Virus record (IMG/VR): IMGVR_UViG_3300017605_000171
Location: 1-44,400 of that record
Direction: 5' to 3' (one strand)
Source: a virus
DNA length: 44,400 bases
This document shows, one piece after another, positions 34,159 to 41,308 of the stretch. The stretch's first letter is position 1, and every line of letters begins with the position of its first letter. The notes under the pieces were generated by a model that saw nothing but the letters and a program-made list of their open reading frames with translations, did not search any database and was not told the origin of the DNA. The position numbers and the translations under genes were made by a program.

Positions 34159-34821
34159 TTACAGTGCTTCTGCCAGTACCTTCTCTTCTTCCGACAGCAG
34201 CGTTTCGACACGACCCTTCAGATACTCGTAAACTTCCTGATGCTCTTCCATGCTGGAAGTCGAAGCAGCCCACAGTGCCAGCATGTCAGCAAGAACGCCA
34301 AGAGCCTTCTTGTCATTGCGGCACGGGTAGAACTTCTTCTTGAACAACTGGATGTGCTTCTCGATGCGCTCAACATCCTTGCCAGTTACCTTTGGCATGA
34401 TGGCGCGGTAGTCAGCAGAGAAAGCATCCCAGTCCTCATCAGCGATGCCCAAACCACGGCGCTCCGCCTTCGGGATGCGAGCAATGATGCCCCAAGCAAG
34501 CTTGGAAACATCAATGTTTTCCGACTTGATTTCTGCGTCTGGATTCTTCGCACGAAGGTCGTTGATAACATCACGCGCAGCAGCGTAGACAACTTCCTGC
34601 ACTGCATCCATCAGCAAGCCCAGCTCAGGGCCGCCAGCTTGCACGATTTCCAGGATGCCCTCAGTGGAAGGAACAGGCAGAGCAACCTTCACGCTCGGCA
34701 GTTTCTTTCCTTCACCGATAACTTCACCAGCACCGTTCTTGATTTTCTCTTTCTTGAAGTGGAAGTCCACTTCCTTTGCTTCCGTCTTGATTACAGCAAC
34801 AGCGGTTTGTGCAGCTTCCAT
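34159..34821 (-). CDS. Highly expressed unknown protein with own promoter
   Basis: A 220-aa protein, start at 34821 behind GGAG. Residues 15-50 are charged and probably beta/extended; from residue 60 on it is helical, with KLAWGIIARI, DEDWDAFSADYRAIMP and KKALGVLADMLALW as landmarks. The same order of landmarks occurs in the 41309 protein, suggesting distant paralogy. Codons are C-ending like those of the major capsid gene. A near-consensus promoter lies upstream with a hairpin at the predicted 5' end, and a 12-bp hairpin follows the stop. Function unknown; high expression suggests an abundant early or structural role. Confidence 0.7.
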   Translation of the reverse strand: MEAAQTAVAVIKTEAKEVDFHFKKEKIKNGAGEVIGEGKKLPSVKVALPVPSTEGILEIVQAGGPELGLLMDAVQEVVYAAARDVINDLRAKNPDAEIKSENIDVSKLAWGIIARIPKAERRGLGIADEDWDAFSADYRAIMPKVTGKDVERIEKHIQLFKKKFYPCRNDKKALGVLADMLALWAASTSSMEEHQEVYEYLKGRVETLLSEEEKVLAEAL

Positions 34822-34860
34822 TGTTTGCTCCGTTTTGAGTGAATGAAGAAACTACCGAAT

Positions 34861-34883
34861 CCCTTGCGGGCATTTCCTAATGC
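34861..34883 (-). other. 5'-leader hairpins of the 34159 message
   Basis: Just after the predicted transcription start, GCATT pairs with AATGC (within 34870-34883), and CCC pairs with GGG across TTGC (34861-34870). Hairpins at the very 5' end often protect messages from decay, in line with other signs of high expression of this gene. Confidence 0.45.
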
Positions 34884-34889
34884 ACAATC

Positions 34890-34917
34890 AGCCTACCACA
34901 TTTCCGGCGAGAGTCAA
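34890..34917 (-). promoter_or_regulatory. Sigma-70-type promoter for the 34159 gene
   Basis: Minus strand: TTGACT, 16 bases, TAGGCT, with TG one base before the -10 (extended -10). It sits in a 105-bp intergenic gap and points at the 34159 gene. The -35 matches consensus at 5 of 6 positions. Confidence 0.62.
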
Positions 34918-34926
34918 GCCCTTTTT

Positions 34927-35169
34927 TTAAGAAATAACTATGCAGAGTTTAACGAATTGCTCAGGTGTATAGTATGCAACATCGTTAATATCCAAGTTCT
35001 CCGGCTGGTCATCACTATCATAGATGGTAACTACTCCAGCAGGCGTATGCTTGTTTACTCGAAAACTCTTGTCACTGAATTGCTCCAATGATAACAACCC
35101 ATCACTAATGCCAAGCTCATTAGCTAGGTGGCGCAGCCAAACAGAAACATCTTGAGTAGATTTAGCCAT
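34927..35169 (-). CDS. Unknown small acidic protein
   Basis: An 80-aa protein with an N-terminal helix (VWLRHLANELGI) and an acidic, beta-like C-terminal half (GVVTIYDSDDQPENLDINDV). AGAGG lies about 11 bases before the start. No family recognised. It is the last gene before the promoter of the 34159 gene. Confidence 0.65.
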   Translation of the reverse strand: MAKSTQDVSVWLRHLANELGISDGLLSLEQFSDKSFRVNKHTPAGVVTIYDSDDQPENLDINDVAYYTPEQFVKLCIVIS

Positions 35170-35175
35170 GATTGT

Positions 35176-35352
35176 TTAGTCCTCTAACAACTTAGTAACT
35201 ATGTGCGCTAAAAATGCTACTGGAAAATAAATCCAGTAGAGAAACCACATCAGCTCTGTTGCATTTACCAATACAAGAATCTTGTAAAGTAAATATAGCC
35301 AGATTGGAAGGGTAATGAAAACAGAAAGAATCAGAACAATTGCTTTAAGCAT
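35176..35352 (-). CDS. Small two-span membrane protein (58 aa)
   Basis: A 58-aa frame with AAGGAG 9 bases before its ATG at 35352. Residues 2-29 (LKAIVLILSVFITLPIWLYL and beyond) and 34-52 are hydrophobic, so two membrane spans are likely. It overlaps the upstream gene by 8 bases. Small early membrane proteins may interfere with host functions; there is no direct evidence here. Confidence 0.7.
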   Translation of the reverse strand: MLKAIVLILSVFITLPIWLYLLYKILVLVNATELMWFLYWIYFPVAFLAHIVTKLLED

Positions 35353-35572
35353 GAGCTTGTCTCCTTAGTAACCTTAGTTTTTGGTCTCTCTTGGTTTTTC
35401 CTTTTCGGCGCACTTCCTGCTTCTCCTTAAAGGATTTTCCTGAAGCAAGATTAAAATAGTGACGAATAGAAAAATGTTGAGTCCACCCACCAGCAGGATG
35501 ACGAACAAAGAAAACACCAGAGCCTTCTGAGTTTCCACAGAAAGCAAACGCATGAGAGATTTCAATGGTCAT
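35345..35572 (-). CDS. Unknown small basic protein
   Basis: A 75-aa protein; start at 35572 behind AAGGA, overlapping the upstream stop (ATG ... TGA across 11 bases). The C-terminal 30 residues are strongly basic (RRKGKTKRDQKLRLLRRQ), the rest aromatic. Likely binds nucleic acid or another acidic partner; no family recognised. Confidence 0.65.
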   Translation of the reverse strand: MTIEISHAFAFCGNSEGSGVFFVRHPAGGWTQHFSIRHYFNLASGKSFKEKQEVRRKGKTKRDQKLRLLRRQAHA

Positions 35573-35909
35573 ACCTCGTATCCTTCTTATCAGGTGTGAC
35601 AACAAAAGAATCTGCTGGCACTATTTTCTTACTGATATGTTCTCCTGTTTGCATAACAAAGCAGGAATCTTCTCCGACGTAGATACGAAACACAGAGTCA
35701 TCACGAAACAGGATGATGATTGCAAAGTCATCATCATCTGCATCAGTAACACGGTAGAAAACAATGTCGGTATTTCCATACAGCGTAGGCAGCAAGTCAG
35801 CAAGAACAACTAGCATTTGAGTAGGTGTCCACGCTTCCTTGCCAGCAGCTTGTTCAGCTTGCTGTCTAGCAGTTACTGCTGCTTGTATTTTGTCTGCAAG
35901 TGCGCTCAC
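35562..35909 (-). CDS. Unknown protein, GTG start
   Basis: A 115-aa protein. I use the GTG at 35909, which overlaps the upstream stop (GTGA) and has AAGGGGAG just before it; the longer frame from 35963 has no such site. An N-terminal helix (SALADKIQAAVTARQQAEQA) leads to an acidic beta-rich domain (DIVFYRVTDADDDDFAIIIL). No family recognised. Confidence 0.68.
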   Translation of the reverse strand: MSALADKIQAAVTARQQAEQAAGKEAWTPTQMLVVLADLLPTLYGNTDIVFYRVTDADDDDFAIIILFRDDSVFRIYVGEDSCFVMQTGEHISKKIVPADSFVVTPDKKDTRYDH

Positions 35910-36148
35910 GGGTGCTCCCCTTGCATGAGTGCTGACTCTAGGCACCCATAAAATAGATTCCATCGCGCAGGCGCGTCCAATGCCGCGACAGTTCCGAACG
36001 AGATAGAATCTTGTGTATTCTTTTTGTCTGCCTCGATAACATCAGAAGCAATCATAATCCTGCACTCACGACGAGCTGCAAAGGCTATGATGTTATCTTC
36101 CCAAGTCATTGGCATGTAGCACTTAAGCTGCTTCAGTTCCTGTGGCAT
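35906..36148 (-). CDS. Unknown small protein
   Basis: An 80-aa protein starting at 36148 behind AGGAGA. It shows ECRIMIASDVIEADKK and GTVAALDAPARWNLFYGCLE, an alpha/beta pattern. It overlaps the upstream gene by 26 bases. Function unknown. Confidence 0.66.
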   Translation of the reverse strand: MPQELKQLKCYMPMTWEDNIIAFAARRECRIMIASDVIEADKKNTQDSISFGTVAALDAPARWNLFYGCLESALMQGEHP

Positions 36149-36323
36149 CTTGATTCTCCTGGTTGTTGAAAAAACACTTGCCCACCTTGTAATGATGCAC
36201 CCAACCGTAACTACCACAACAGCAAATATTGCGATGTTTTTCAGGCTTGTAAACTACGAGCAAGTCATCTAAATCATACTGTGCTCGCCACTCAACTGCT
36301 GGCAATAAATGATATTGGTTCAT
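36123..36323 (-). CDS. Unknown small protein with cysteine cluster
   Basis: A 66-aa protein with CCCGSYGWVHHYKVGKC (about 34-50), a possible zinc-binding knuckle. It starts 2 bases after the upstream stop. Function unknown. Confidence 0.62.
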   Translation of the reverse strand: MNQYHLLPAVEWRAQYDLDDLLVVYKPEKHRNICCCGSYGWVHHYKVGKCFFNNQENQDATGTEAA

Positions 36324-36325
36324 GG

Positions 36326-36526
36326 CTAGATTTCCACAGGAACAACATAGTTAAAGAGGAATCTACCATAACCTGCTGCAATGGTTACTTGATTGAAACC
36401 AAGTGCCATTAAGTAGCTACATCCTTCCATTGCATCGCAGGCTGCGTCGCTGGCAGTTAGCGATATACCCTGTGCAGCTATATACATCTGGCCAATAGCT
36501 TGGCCTAACTTGTATTGAGAATTCAT
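36326..36526 (-). CDS. Unknown small hydrophobic protein
   Basis: A 66-aa protein started at 36526 behind GGAG; a longer in-frame reading would overlap the L7/L12-like gene by 130 bases. Ala/Gly-rich with SDAACDAMEGCSYLMALG in the middle. Function unknown. Confidence 0.6.
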   Translation of the reverse strand: MNSQYKLGQAIGQMYIAAQGISLTASDAACDAMEGCSYLMALGFNQVTIAAGYGRFLFNYVVPVEI

Positions 36527-36560
36527 GCTAGCAATCTCCTGTGCTAGTTCTGCTGCTTGT

Positions 36561-36980
36561 TTAGATGCGGAAAGGATTAACGCTAGGAAAACCGGGAGCC
36601 TTAAGTTCTTTGATAAGTTCAACAGTTTCCTTTGCTTCCCGCAGTCCCATTGGAAATTGTTGTTTGGCACGCAAATACTTAATAGCAGCAACTACCTTAC
36701 CAGCATTGGAAAGTTCCCAGATTATAAAGCAATCCAAAACAGGCACCAGAATTTCCACTGGCTTCATGATTTGAACAGTGATGTTATCATTCGTCACAGT
36801 CTTAAGTTCGGCTCGGTTCATTTGCTTCTCCTGTTTGTTTACTTCATTGATGGGCTGATTTGCTTCAGCCAATTTTATTTTCAGCAAGTCTCCCAGCGAT
36901 GGACGCTTTTCTTGTTTGGAACAATACGTGCACCACTGGTGATAATAATGCCCGTGTATTTCACACCACTTCTCTGCCAT
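36561..36980 (-). CDS. L7/L12 C-terminal-domain-like protein with N-terminal zinc motif
   Basis: A 139-aa protein. The C-terminal part KVVAAIKYLRA...MGLREAKETVELIKEL (about 94-125) resembles the ribosomal L7/L12 C-terminal domain, the factor-binding helix-loop-helix that recurs in phage small proteins. The N-terminus has CEIHGHYYHQWCTYC (6-20), a likely zinc site. An internal in-frame ATG at 36821 (Met54) has its own AGGAGA site, so an 86-aa short form holding only the L7/L12-like part is probably made too. It starts 1 base after the helicase-protease gene stop. Confidence 0.7.
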   Translation of the reverse strand: MAEKWCEIHGHYYHQWCTYCSKQEKRPSLGDLLKIKLAEANQPINEVNKQEKQMNRAELKTVTNDNITVQIMKPVEILVPVLDCFIIWELSNAGKVVAAIKYLRAKQQFPMGLREAKETVELIKELKAPGFPSVNPFRI

Positions 36981-36981
36981 G

Positions 36982-39255
36982 CTAGCACTCCTCCGAAGTA
37001 TCTGCTACGGTTGAGAATTCTTCCTTTAACAATTGCATAACATCCTTGAAACCATGCGCCCAGCTTGGAAGTTCGCCATCTGCAACAAACACATTAGGCT
37101 TTGCTCCCATTAATTGCATTGCCATATTCCACGCAGTGCCATGCGCGCGGTCTTTGCTGTAGCTTGCAGCTATCAAGTGGCAGCACTCATGCACAAGAGT
37201 ATCACCTAGCATCTGCTCCCGAACATCCTCATTTCTGCTAGCGAGAATACTCCACAGAGCATTAAGCTTGATTAGCTGCTCGTCAAATACAGCTTGTCCT
37301 ACTATCCTGCTTTTCTGTAGCTTGTAGCTGATTGTTGGAATGACACCAATCTTGTCACCCCAAATTATCTTTGCACGGTTCCAAATCTTTTCAAGAGCAT
37401 CTTCGACCTGATGTTTAAAAGTATCAGGCACTAACTCATGAAGTTTAACCAGCGGTGGCGGTGGCGTTTCCTGCACCGGAAGGGCAGGGAGGCGCGTATC
37501 ATCTTCAGCGCCTTTATATCTGCTTTCAACTGGCTTACCTTCAGGTAAATCATTACCCTTTGCCATAAGCTTATCAAATTCATCCTTTTTTCCTTTAAAC
37601 CATTCTGCTTTCTCAGCAAGTGTATCACCCTTGATGCGTGGCGACCTTGCTGCTTTGGTCAAGGTGCCATCCTTACCATTCCTGTCAGGCTCTACAATCA
37701 TGTAGAGTTCCTCACGTGCTCTAGTGATAGCAGTGTAGAGAAGCTCACGGCTCCACATAGTAACATGGCTTTGGTGAGTAAGGAAAAATACCCGTTTCCA
37801 TTCCGAGCCTTGCGCCTTGTGAACGGTGAGCGCGTAGGCAAATTGCATGGCGTTAATATCACCAGCACTGCCAACACTCTCCACAGCTTCCGAATCTAGC
37901 AGCTTAACTGTAATGATATGGGAAGCTTCCTGTTTCCTGTCCTCCTCGGCTTCATCACCTTTGAGAACAAAGGAATCTAAGAAAGCGTCAGTATCAAAAT
38001 CGTCTGCTGGGTCACTTTCTGCTGTTGGTTTTTGCTTGTAGCTTCCCCAACGGTCAAGATGTTCTGACGGTGGACGAGCGCGTTTCTTGCCGTAGTATCT
38101 GGCATTGCGTTCAATGCGAGTAATGATTGCATCCTCTCTTCCAACCAGCACTCTATCACCGACTGCGTAGTAATGACTCTGGAAGCCAGCAATCACTTCC
38201 ACTACAACTGCTTTACGCTTGTCACCTAGTGCCTGAGCAATAACCCTGTTAAATTCATTAGTGCCAAACGCAAGGTTAGCAGTCTTTTCCTGCGGGCAGA
38301 GGATAATATCCTCTTCTTCGTCGTAGTCACCTTTGGTAACAAGGTCACGAAGAAAGGCGCTGGCAGCATGTGTGCCATCGAAGTCAGATAGTGGTTTCTT
38401 CCACGGGTGTATAGTTACTTTACCTTGCGTGGTTTCCATCACTATTTTCTGTGTGACTGGTATCTTCTCTCCATTCTTAACCTTGTGTGCAAGGTCAATG
38501 ATAGGAGATAGTGCAGCTTGCCGGTAGATATGGGTAAGTTCGACGGTTGGCAATTCCAAAAGTTTGAAGCCCAGAATTGCTTGCCCGTAAACAGGCGGCA
38601 ACTGATGCAAGTCACCAACGAAAATAAACATCACGTTAGCGCCATTGCTAACTAGTGCGTCTAGGATTTGCTTGAAGAGCTGCACACTTGGCATCGAAGC
38701 TTCGTCGATTACTATTACTGTCAGTGTGCCCGGTAGTTTCCTACCACGATTGCGAGCTGGCTCGAAACGCATTGTGATGCGGTTCTTACCTTCCTCCTCA
38801 TCGTAGACTTCATAAAACTGAGGCTCGAATTCCAACAGCTTATGAATTGTTATACAGTGCGGTTTCAACTCAGTAGAAACGACTTTCTTGATGTTTCTAA
38901 CGGCTCTGCGAGTGAAGGAAGTAAGAACAATTCCGGGCCTGCCACGCTCAAGATACTTGGTAGATAGGTCGATAGGCTGCACTTTGTTGCCTGCCACCAA
39001 CCTATTGATTACTTCCTTAAGCGTGGAAGTCTTGCCAGTGCCGGCAGCACCAATGAGGCAGAAGCTTTTGCCATTCATTGCTAGGTCGATACCTTGCTGC
39101 TGTTCTTTGTTCCAAGTCCATTCACCAGCACTGGCAGTATCTGGCAACTTAACAAAGGGAGGAGCAACAGGAAGTGCAGCAGTTTCCTTTGCTGCTAACT
39201 TGGCGCGCGCCTCAGCAATCAACTCTTGCAGTCGTGTTTGCGTTGGAGTAGTCAT
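36982..39255 (-). CDS. SF1 (RecD/Dda-like) helicase fused to SprT-type zinc protease
   Basis: A 757-aa two-domain protein; start at 39255 behind AGGAG. Residues 45-560 form a superfamily 1 helicase: GAAGTGKTST (69-78), VIVIDEAS (Walker B, DE), FVGDLHQLPPVYG (motif III), VHKAQGSEW and ELLYTAITRAREELY near the end, as in RecD2/Dda DNA helicases. Residues 640-757 carry a metalloprotease motif, VHECCHLIAAS with His689, Glu690 and His693, then His705 in AHGTAW, the H-E-x-x-H...H pattern of SprT/Spartan proteases that cut proteins crosslinked to DNA. The inferred job is to unwind past and remove protein roadblocks during replication. Confidence 0.87.
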   Translation of the reverse strand: MTTPTQTRLQELIAEARAKLAAKETAALPVAPPFVKLPDTASAGEWTWNKEQQQGIDLAMNGKSFCLIGAAGTGKTSTLKEVINRLVAGNKVQPIDLSTKYLERGRPGIVLTSFTRRAVRNIKKVVSTELKPHCITIHKLLEFEPQFYEVYDEEEGKNRITMRFEPARNRGRKLPGTLTVIVIDEASMPSVQLFKQILDALVSNGANVMFIFVGDLHQLPPVYGQAILGFKLLELPTVELTHIYRQAALSPIIDLAHKVKNGEKIPVTQKIVMETTQGKVTIHPWKKPLSDFDGTHAASAFLRDLVTKGDYDEEEDIILCPQEKTANLAFGTNEFNRVIAQALGDKRKAVVVEVIAGFQSHYYAVGDRVLVGREDAIITRIERNARYYGKKRARPPSEHLDRWGSYKQKPTAESDPADDFDTDAFLDSFVLKGDEAEEDRKQEASHIITVKLLDSEAVESVGSAGDINAMQFAYALTVHKAQGSEWKRVFFLTHQSHVTMWSRELLYTAITRAREELYMIVEPDRNGKDGTLTKAARSPRIKGDTLAEKAEWFKGKKDEFDKLMAKGNDLPEGKPVESRYKGAEDDTRLPALPVQETPPPPLVKLHELVPDTFKHQVEDALEKIWNRAKIIWGDKIGVIPTISYKLQKSRIVGQAVFDEQLIKLNALWSILASRNEDVREQMLGDTLVHECCHLIAASYSKDRAHGTAWNMAMQLMGAKPNVFVADGELPSWAHGFKDVMQLLKEEFSTVADTSEEC

Positions 39256-39256
39256 T

Positions 39257-40231
39257 TCACAGCTCCTCAGCCAGATTGCTAGCAGTCTTGGAAGCAGCCT
39301 TGTTAGCAAGCTTCCATTTTGCTTCTGCTACGTAGAAAGCAGCCTTACTAGTAAAATCCTTCGCCAGCGGTGCGGGGATGCCCACTAGCGCCGCATCCTG
39401 CTCAGGAATGATTATCTCAAAAGTATCTTGATAAACATTGAGCCAGCGTTTCAACTCTGCTAGTCTCTTTGACACTTCGTAACTAATGCTGTTGCCAGTT
39501 TCGCAGTGCTCCAGAAACAGAGCTTCAAGGTCATCAATCTCTGTAAGACTCCAATTCTGGATGTTCTTTTCCGCTGCAAAGAATAAATCCTTTGCATCGT
39601 TCAGCTCGCTGTTCAGGTGATTTGGCATCTGAGCATCGACCCAGCTCCACAATCTACGCAAGCTAACATCTTCATACATATTCTTACGGATGCTCCTCAT
39701 TGCAAGAGCAGCAGCTTTTTGTTTCGCTTCACGCTGAGTAACTCTTACAGTGCTTTCGTAGTCTGCTATGCAATCATTGCAGACCTTTAACCACGGTGCA
39801 ATCTGTTCAAAGCCTGATTCTTTCCAGATATGCAACCGAGGAAAGTGCAGCCGTTGGCTGTTAATGCTCAGTTTGTAATCCACCAGCACAATTACTTCAG
39901 CAATGAAAGTATCTGCTACGTGCGGCGGTGGCAGGCATGGCAAGTCTTGCACCAGAAAATCCTCTGAGTGCAGCAATGCTAGCATAGCTAGCTGTTTCTG
40001 CTGCATTGGCCACGGCTTCTTGCCTTCCTTCTCCAGCATGGCATTAGACTTAGCCTTGTGGAGAAGTGCAGAAGTAGAGAGGCTGAAGATAGGATGAAGC
40101 AGAGTTTCCTGCTTCCAGTTTTTGATGTATGGAGAGGTTCCATCCGTTCCGTACACTGCGACGTTTGCTACAAATTCACCGAGCCTAAGCCCGGAAAACT
40201 TGCAGAACAGCGGGATGTTATGGTTTGCCAT
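39257..40231 (-). CDS. Unknown protein, second gene of the leftward operon
   Basis: A 324-aa protein started at 40231, 1 base after the upstream stop; longer in-frame readings overlap that gene. The N-terminal part has PLFCKFSGLRLGEF and HPIFSLSTSALL, the centre is helical and basic with several Trp, and the C-terminus is Lys/Ala-rich. No motif for a primase, nuclease or ATPase is visible. Its place directly before the helicase-protease and near the candidate origin suggests a replication-associated role. Confidence 0.68.
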   Translation of the reverse strand: MANHNIPLFCKFSGLRLGEFVANVAVYGTDGTSPYIKNWKQETLLHPIFSLSTSALLHKAKSNAMLEKEGKKPWPMQQKQLAMLALLHSEDFLVQDLPCLPPPHVADTFIAEVIVLVDYKLSINSQRLHFPRLHIWKESGFEQIAPWLKVCNDCIADYESTVRVTQREAKQKAAALAMRSIRKNMYEDVSLRRLWSWVDAQMPNHLNSELNDAKDLFFAAEKNIQNWSLTEIDDLEALFLEHCETGNSISYEVSKRLAELKRWLNVYQDTFEIIIPEQDAALVGIPAPLAKDFTSKAAFYVAEAKWKLANKAASKTASNLAEEL

Positions 40232-40232
40232 G

Positions 40233-40550
40233 TTAGCTGCGTCCGGTGGTAGCAAACAGCCTGTGAGTCTCAGCACCGAATGAGTCCAGCACTGAAATGT
40301 AGCAGCGATTGGCGACTCTGTTAGAATCGAAGCCACCAATGTAGAAAGTGCCATCGTCCTTAACAGGCAGACCTGTTTCTTCGTTGATAGGAAGCTCCAC
40401 TTTCTCGAATCGCTGCTCCAGTTTCATTTGCACAGGAGCTGCGACTGCTACTTCGGAACCGCTGGGGATTGTTATTTCTGAACCATCGGATGTTATCATG
40501 TAGAAACGCCCGCTGTAATCTTGCTTGATACCGCACATTCTCGGTTGCAT
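40233..40550 (-). CDS. First protein of the leftward operon
   Basis: A 105-aa protein starting at 40550 behind AGGAG; upstream in-frame starts fall in the promoter and repeat region. It is beta-rich with GRFYMITSDGSEITIPSG and TFYIGGFDSNRV. As the gene nearest the promoter it should be expressed earliest. Function unknown. Confidence 0.7.
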   Translation of the reverse strand: MQPRMCGIKQDYSGRFYMITSDGSEITIPSGSEVAVAAPVQMKLEQRFEKVELPINEETGLPVKDDGTFYIGGFDSNRVANRCYISVLDSFGAETHRLFATTGRS

Positions 40551-40574
40551 GTTTGTTTCTCCTAGTTTGTTAAC

Positions 40575-40615
40575 CTTGCTCTGTTTGCCTGCTATGCGGA
40601 AATGCCATAGCCATA
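40575..40615 (-). other. Leader hairpin of the leftward transcript
   Basis: Between promoter and first gene, GCC and CTATG pair with CATAG and GGC around a loop, with a small bulge. It falls at or near the 5' end of the predicted leftward message and leaves the ribosome site free. Confidence 0.45.
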
Positions 40616-40619
40616 GGCA

Positions 40620-40628
40620 AGTATAGCA
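40620..40628 (-). promoter_or_regulatory. Extended -10 promoter of the leftward operon
   Basis: Minus strand: TG, one base, TATACT. The -10 matches consensus at 5 of 6; no -35 is visible at normal spacing, as expected for extended -10 promoters. Predicted start near 40613, about 60 bases before the first gene. Confidence 0.5.
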
Positions 40629-40703
40629 TAAATCATGCCAGAATCCCCGGTCGCCGGAAAATATTTTTTGAAGAAACTTTTGCAAGCTTAGAATCCTGAC
40701 CAT

Positions 40704-40964
40704 TGTTCCCATTGTTCCCAATGTTCATTGTTCATCCTTCATCCTCTCCCGTTTTCCACGCTTGCCTCTTACTATCTACTACTGTTAATGTCCTTTTAGA
40801 CTCCCCACTTTACAAAAATAAATAACTTCTTAGTTTCTAAGTTTGTTTAAAGAGATACTACCAGGCTTAGATAGGAGATAGATACTAGCAGCTACTTCCA
40901 GAGGAGGGGTGAAACAGGCAGTGGTGGGAGCATGAACAGGTGAACAATCTGAACAAACTGAACA
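40704..40964. other. Candidate replication origin / operator array with mirrored GAACA repeats
   Basis: Left cluster: four TGTTC sites at 40704, 40713, 40722 and 40729. Right cluster: four GAACA sites at 40934, 40942, 40951 and 40960. The spacings (9, 9, 7 and 8, 9, 9) mirror each other. The common centre, 40834, coincides with a dyad CTTAG-TTT-CTAAG at 40829-40841 inside an AT-rich stretch (about 40808-40852). The left flank is pyrimidine-rich and the right flank purine-rich. The region is noncoding and sits between divergent arms. Confidence 0.6.
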
Positions 40965-41043
40965 GCCTGCACATTGGTAATATTGTTAACGCTTGGTTGT
41001 TTACTATTTTATAAGTCCCCAGGAAACTAGCCTGCACAGCTCC

Positions 41044-41073
41044 AAGCTTGCACCGTTCTAGTGCAGCAAGCTT
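41044..41073. other. Hairpin in the divergent intergenic region
   Basis: AAGCTTG and CAC pair with GTG and CAAGCTT across a 7-base loop with a 3-base bulge. No T-tract, no nearby gene end. It may be part of the origin or a transcript leader. Confidence 0.5.
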
Positions 41074-41133
41074 TCTACCAGTTTTCTCAATAGAATCAGG
41101 CACTTACCAATGTGACAAATTTGAGGGGCACAA

Positions 41134-41152
41134 AGTGACGCCCAGCGTCATT
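41134..41152. other. Hairpin upstream of the Fur-like box
   Basis: AGTGACGC pairs with GCGTCATT around a 3-base loop (8 pairs, one G-U). It lies 15 bases before the Fur-like palindrome. Confidence 0.45.
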
Positions 41153-41179
41153 GATGCACTGCACCATGAGAATGAGAAT
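41151..41179 (+). promoter_or_regulatory. Weak promoter-like site overlapping the Fur-like box
   Basis: TTGATG, 17 bases, GAGAAT, each box matching consensus at 4 of 6 positions. The -10 lies inside the Fur-like palindrome, the arrangement expected for Fur repression. Weak on its own. Confidence 0.3.
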
Positions 41180-41187
41180 CATTCGCA
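41167..41187. promoter_or_regulatory. Fur-like operator palindrome
   Basis: TGAGAATGA-GAA-TCATTCGCA is an inverted repeat matching at 8 of 9 positions per arm. Bases 41168-41186 match the 19-bp Fur consensus at 15 positions. It lies about 120 bases before the 41309 gene. Confidence 0.5.
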
Positions 41188-41230
41188 CTTACTAAGTCGT
41201 TGATTTTGCAGGGAAAATAGATGCCAATTC

Positions 41231-41260
41231 CTGCAAGGCTGGCATGCTTCCTGCTACTAT
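41231..41260 (+). promoter_or_regulatory. Promoter-like site for the 41309 gene
   Basis: CTGCAA, 18 bases, TACTAT, with TG one base before the -10 (extended -10). Predicted start near 41267, directly before a perfect hairpin. Confidence 0.5.
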
Positions 41261-41267
41261 CTAGGCA

Positions 41268-41283
41268 CTGGCACTAATGCCAG
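41268..41283 (+). other. 5'-leader hairpin of the 41309 message
   Basis: CTGGCA pairs perfectly with TGCCAG across CTAA at the predicted 5' end of the transcript, a likely RNA stabiliser. The 34159 message has a hairpin in the same place. Confidence 0.5.
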
Positions 41284-41308
41284 CAACCAACCAAACCACG
41301 GAGAACCA

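Noticed and set aside
40885-41103. 72-codon frame on the minus strand in the divergent region
   Set aside because: GTG start without a ribosome site, and it crosses the GAACA repeats and a hairpin.
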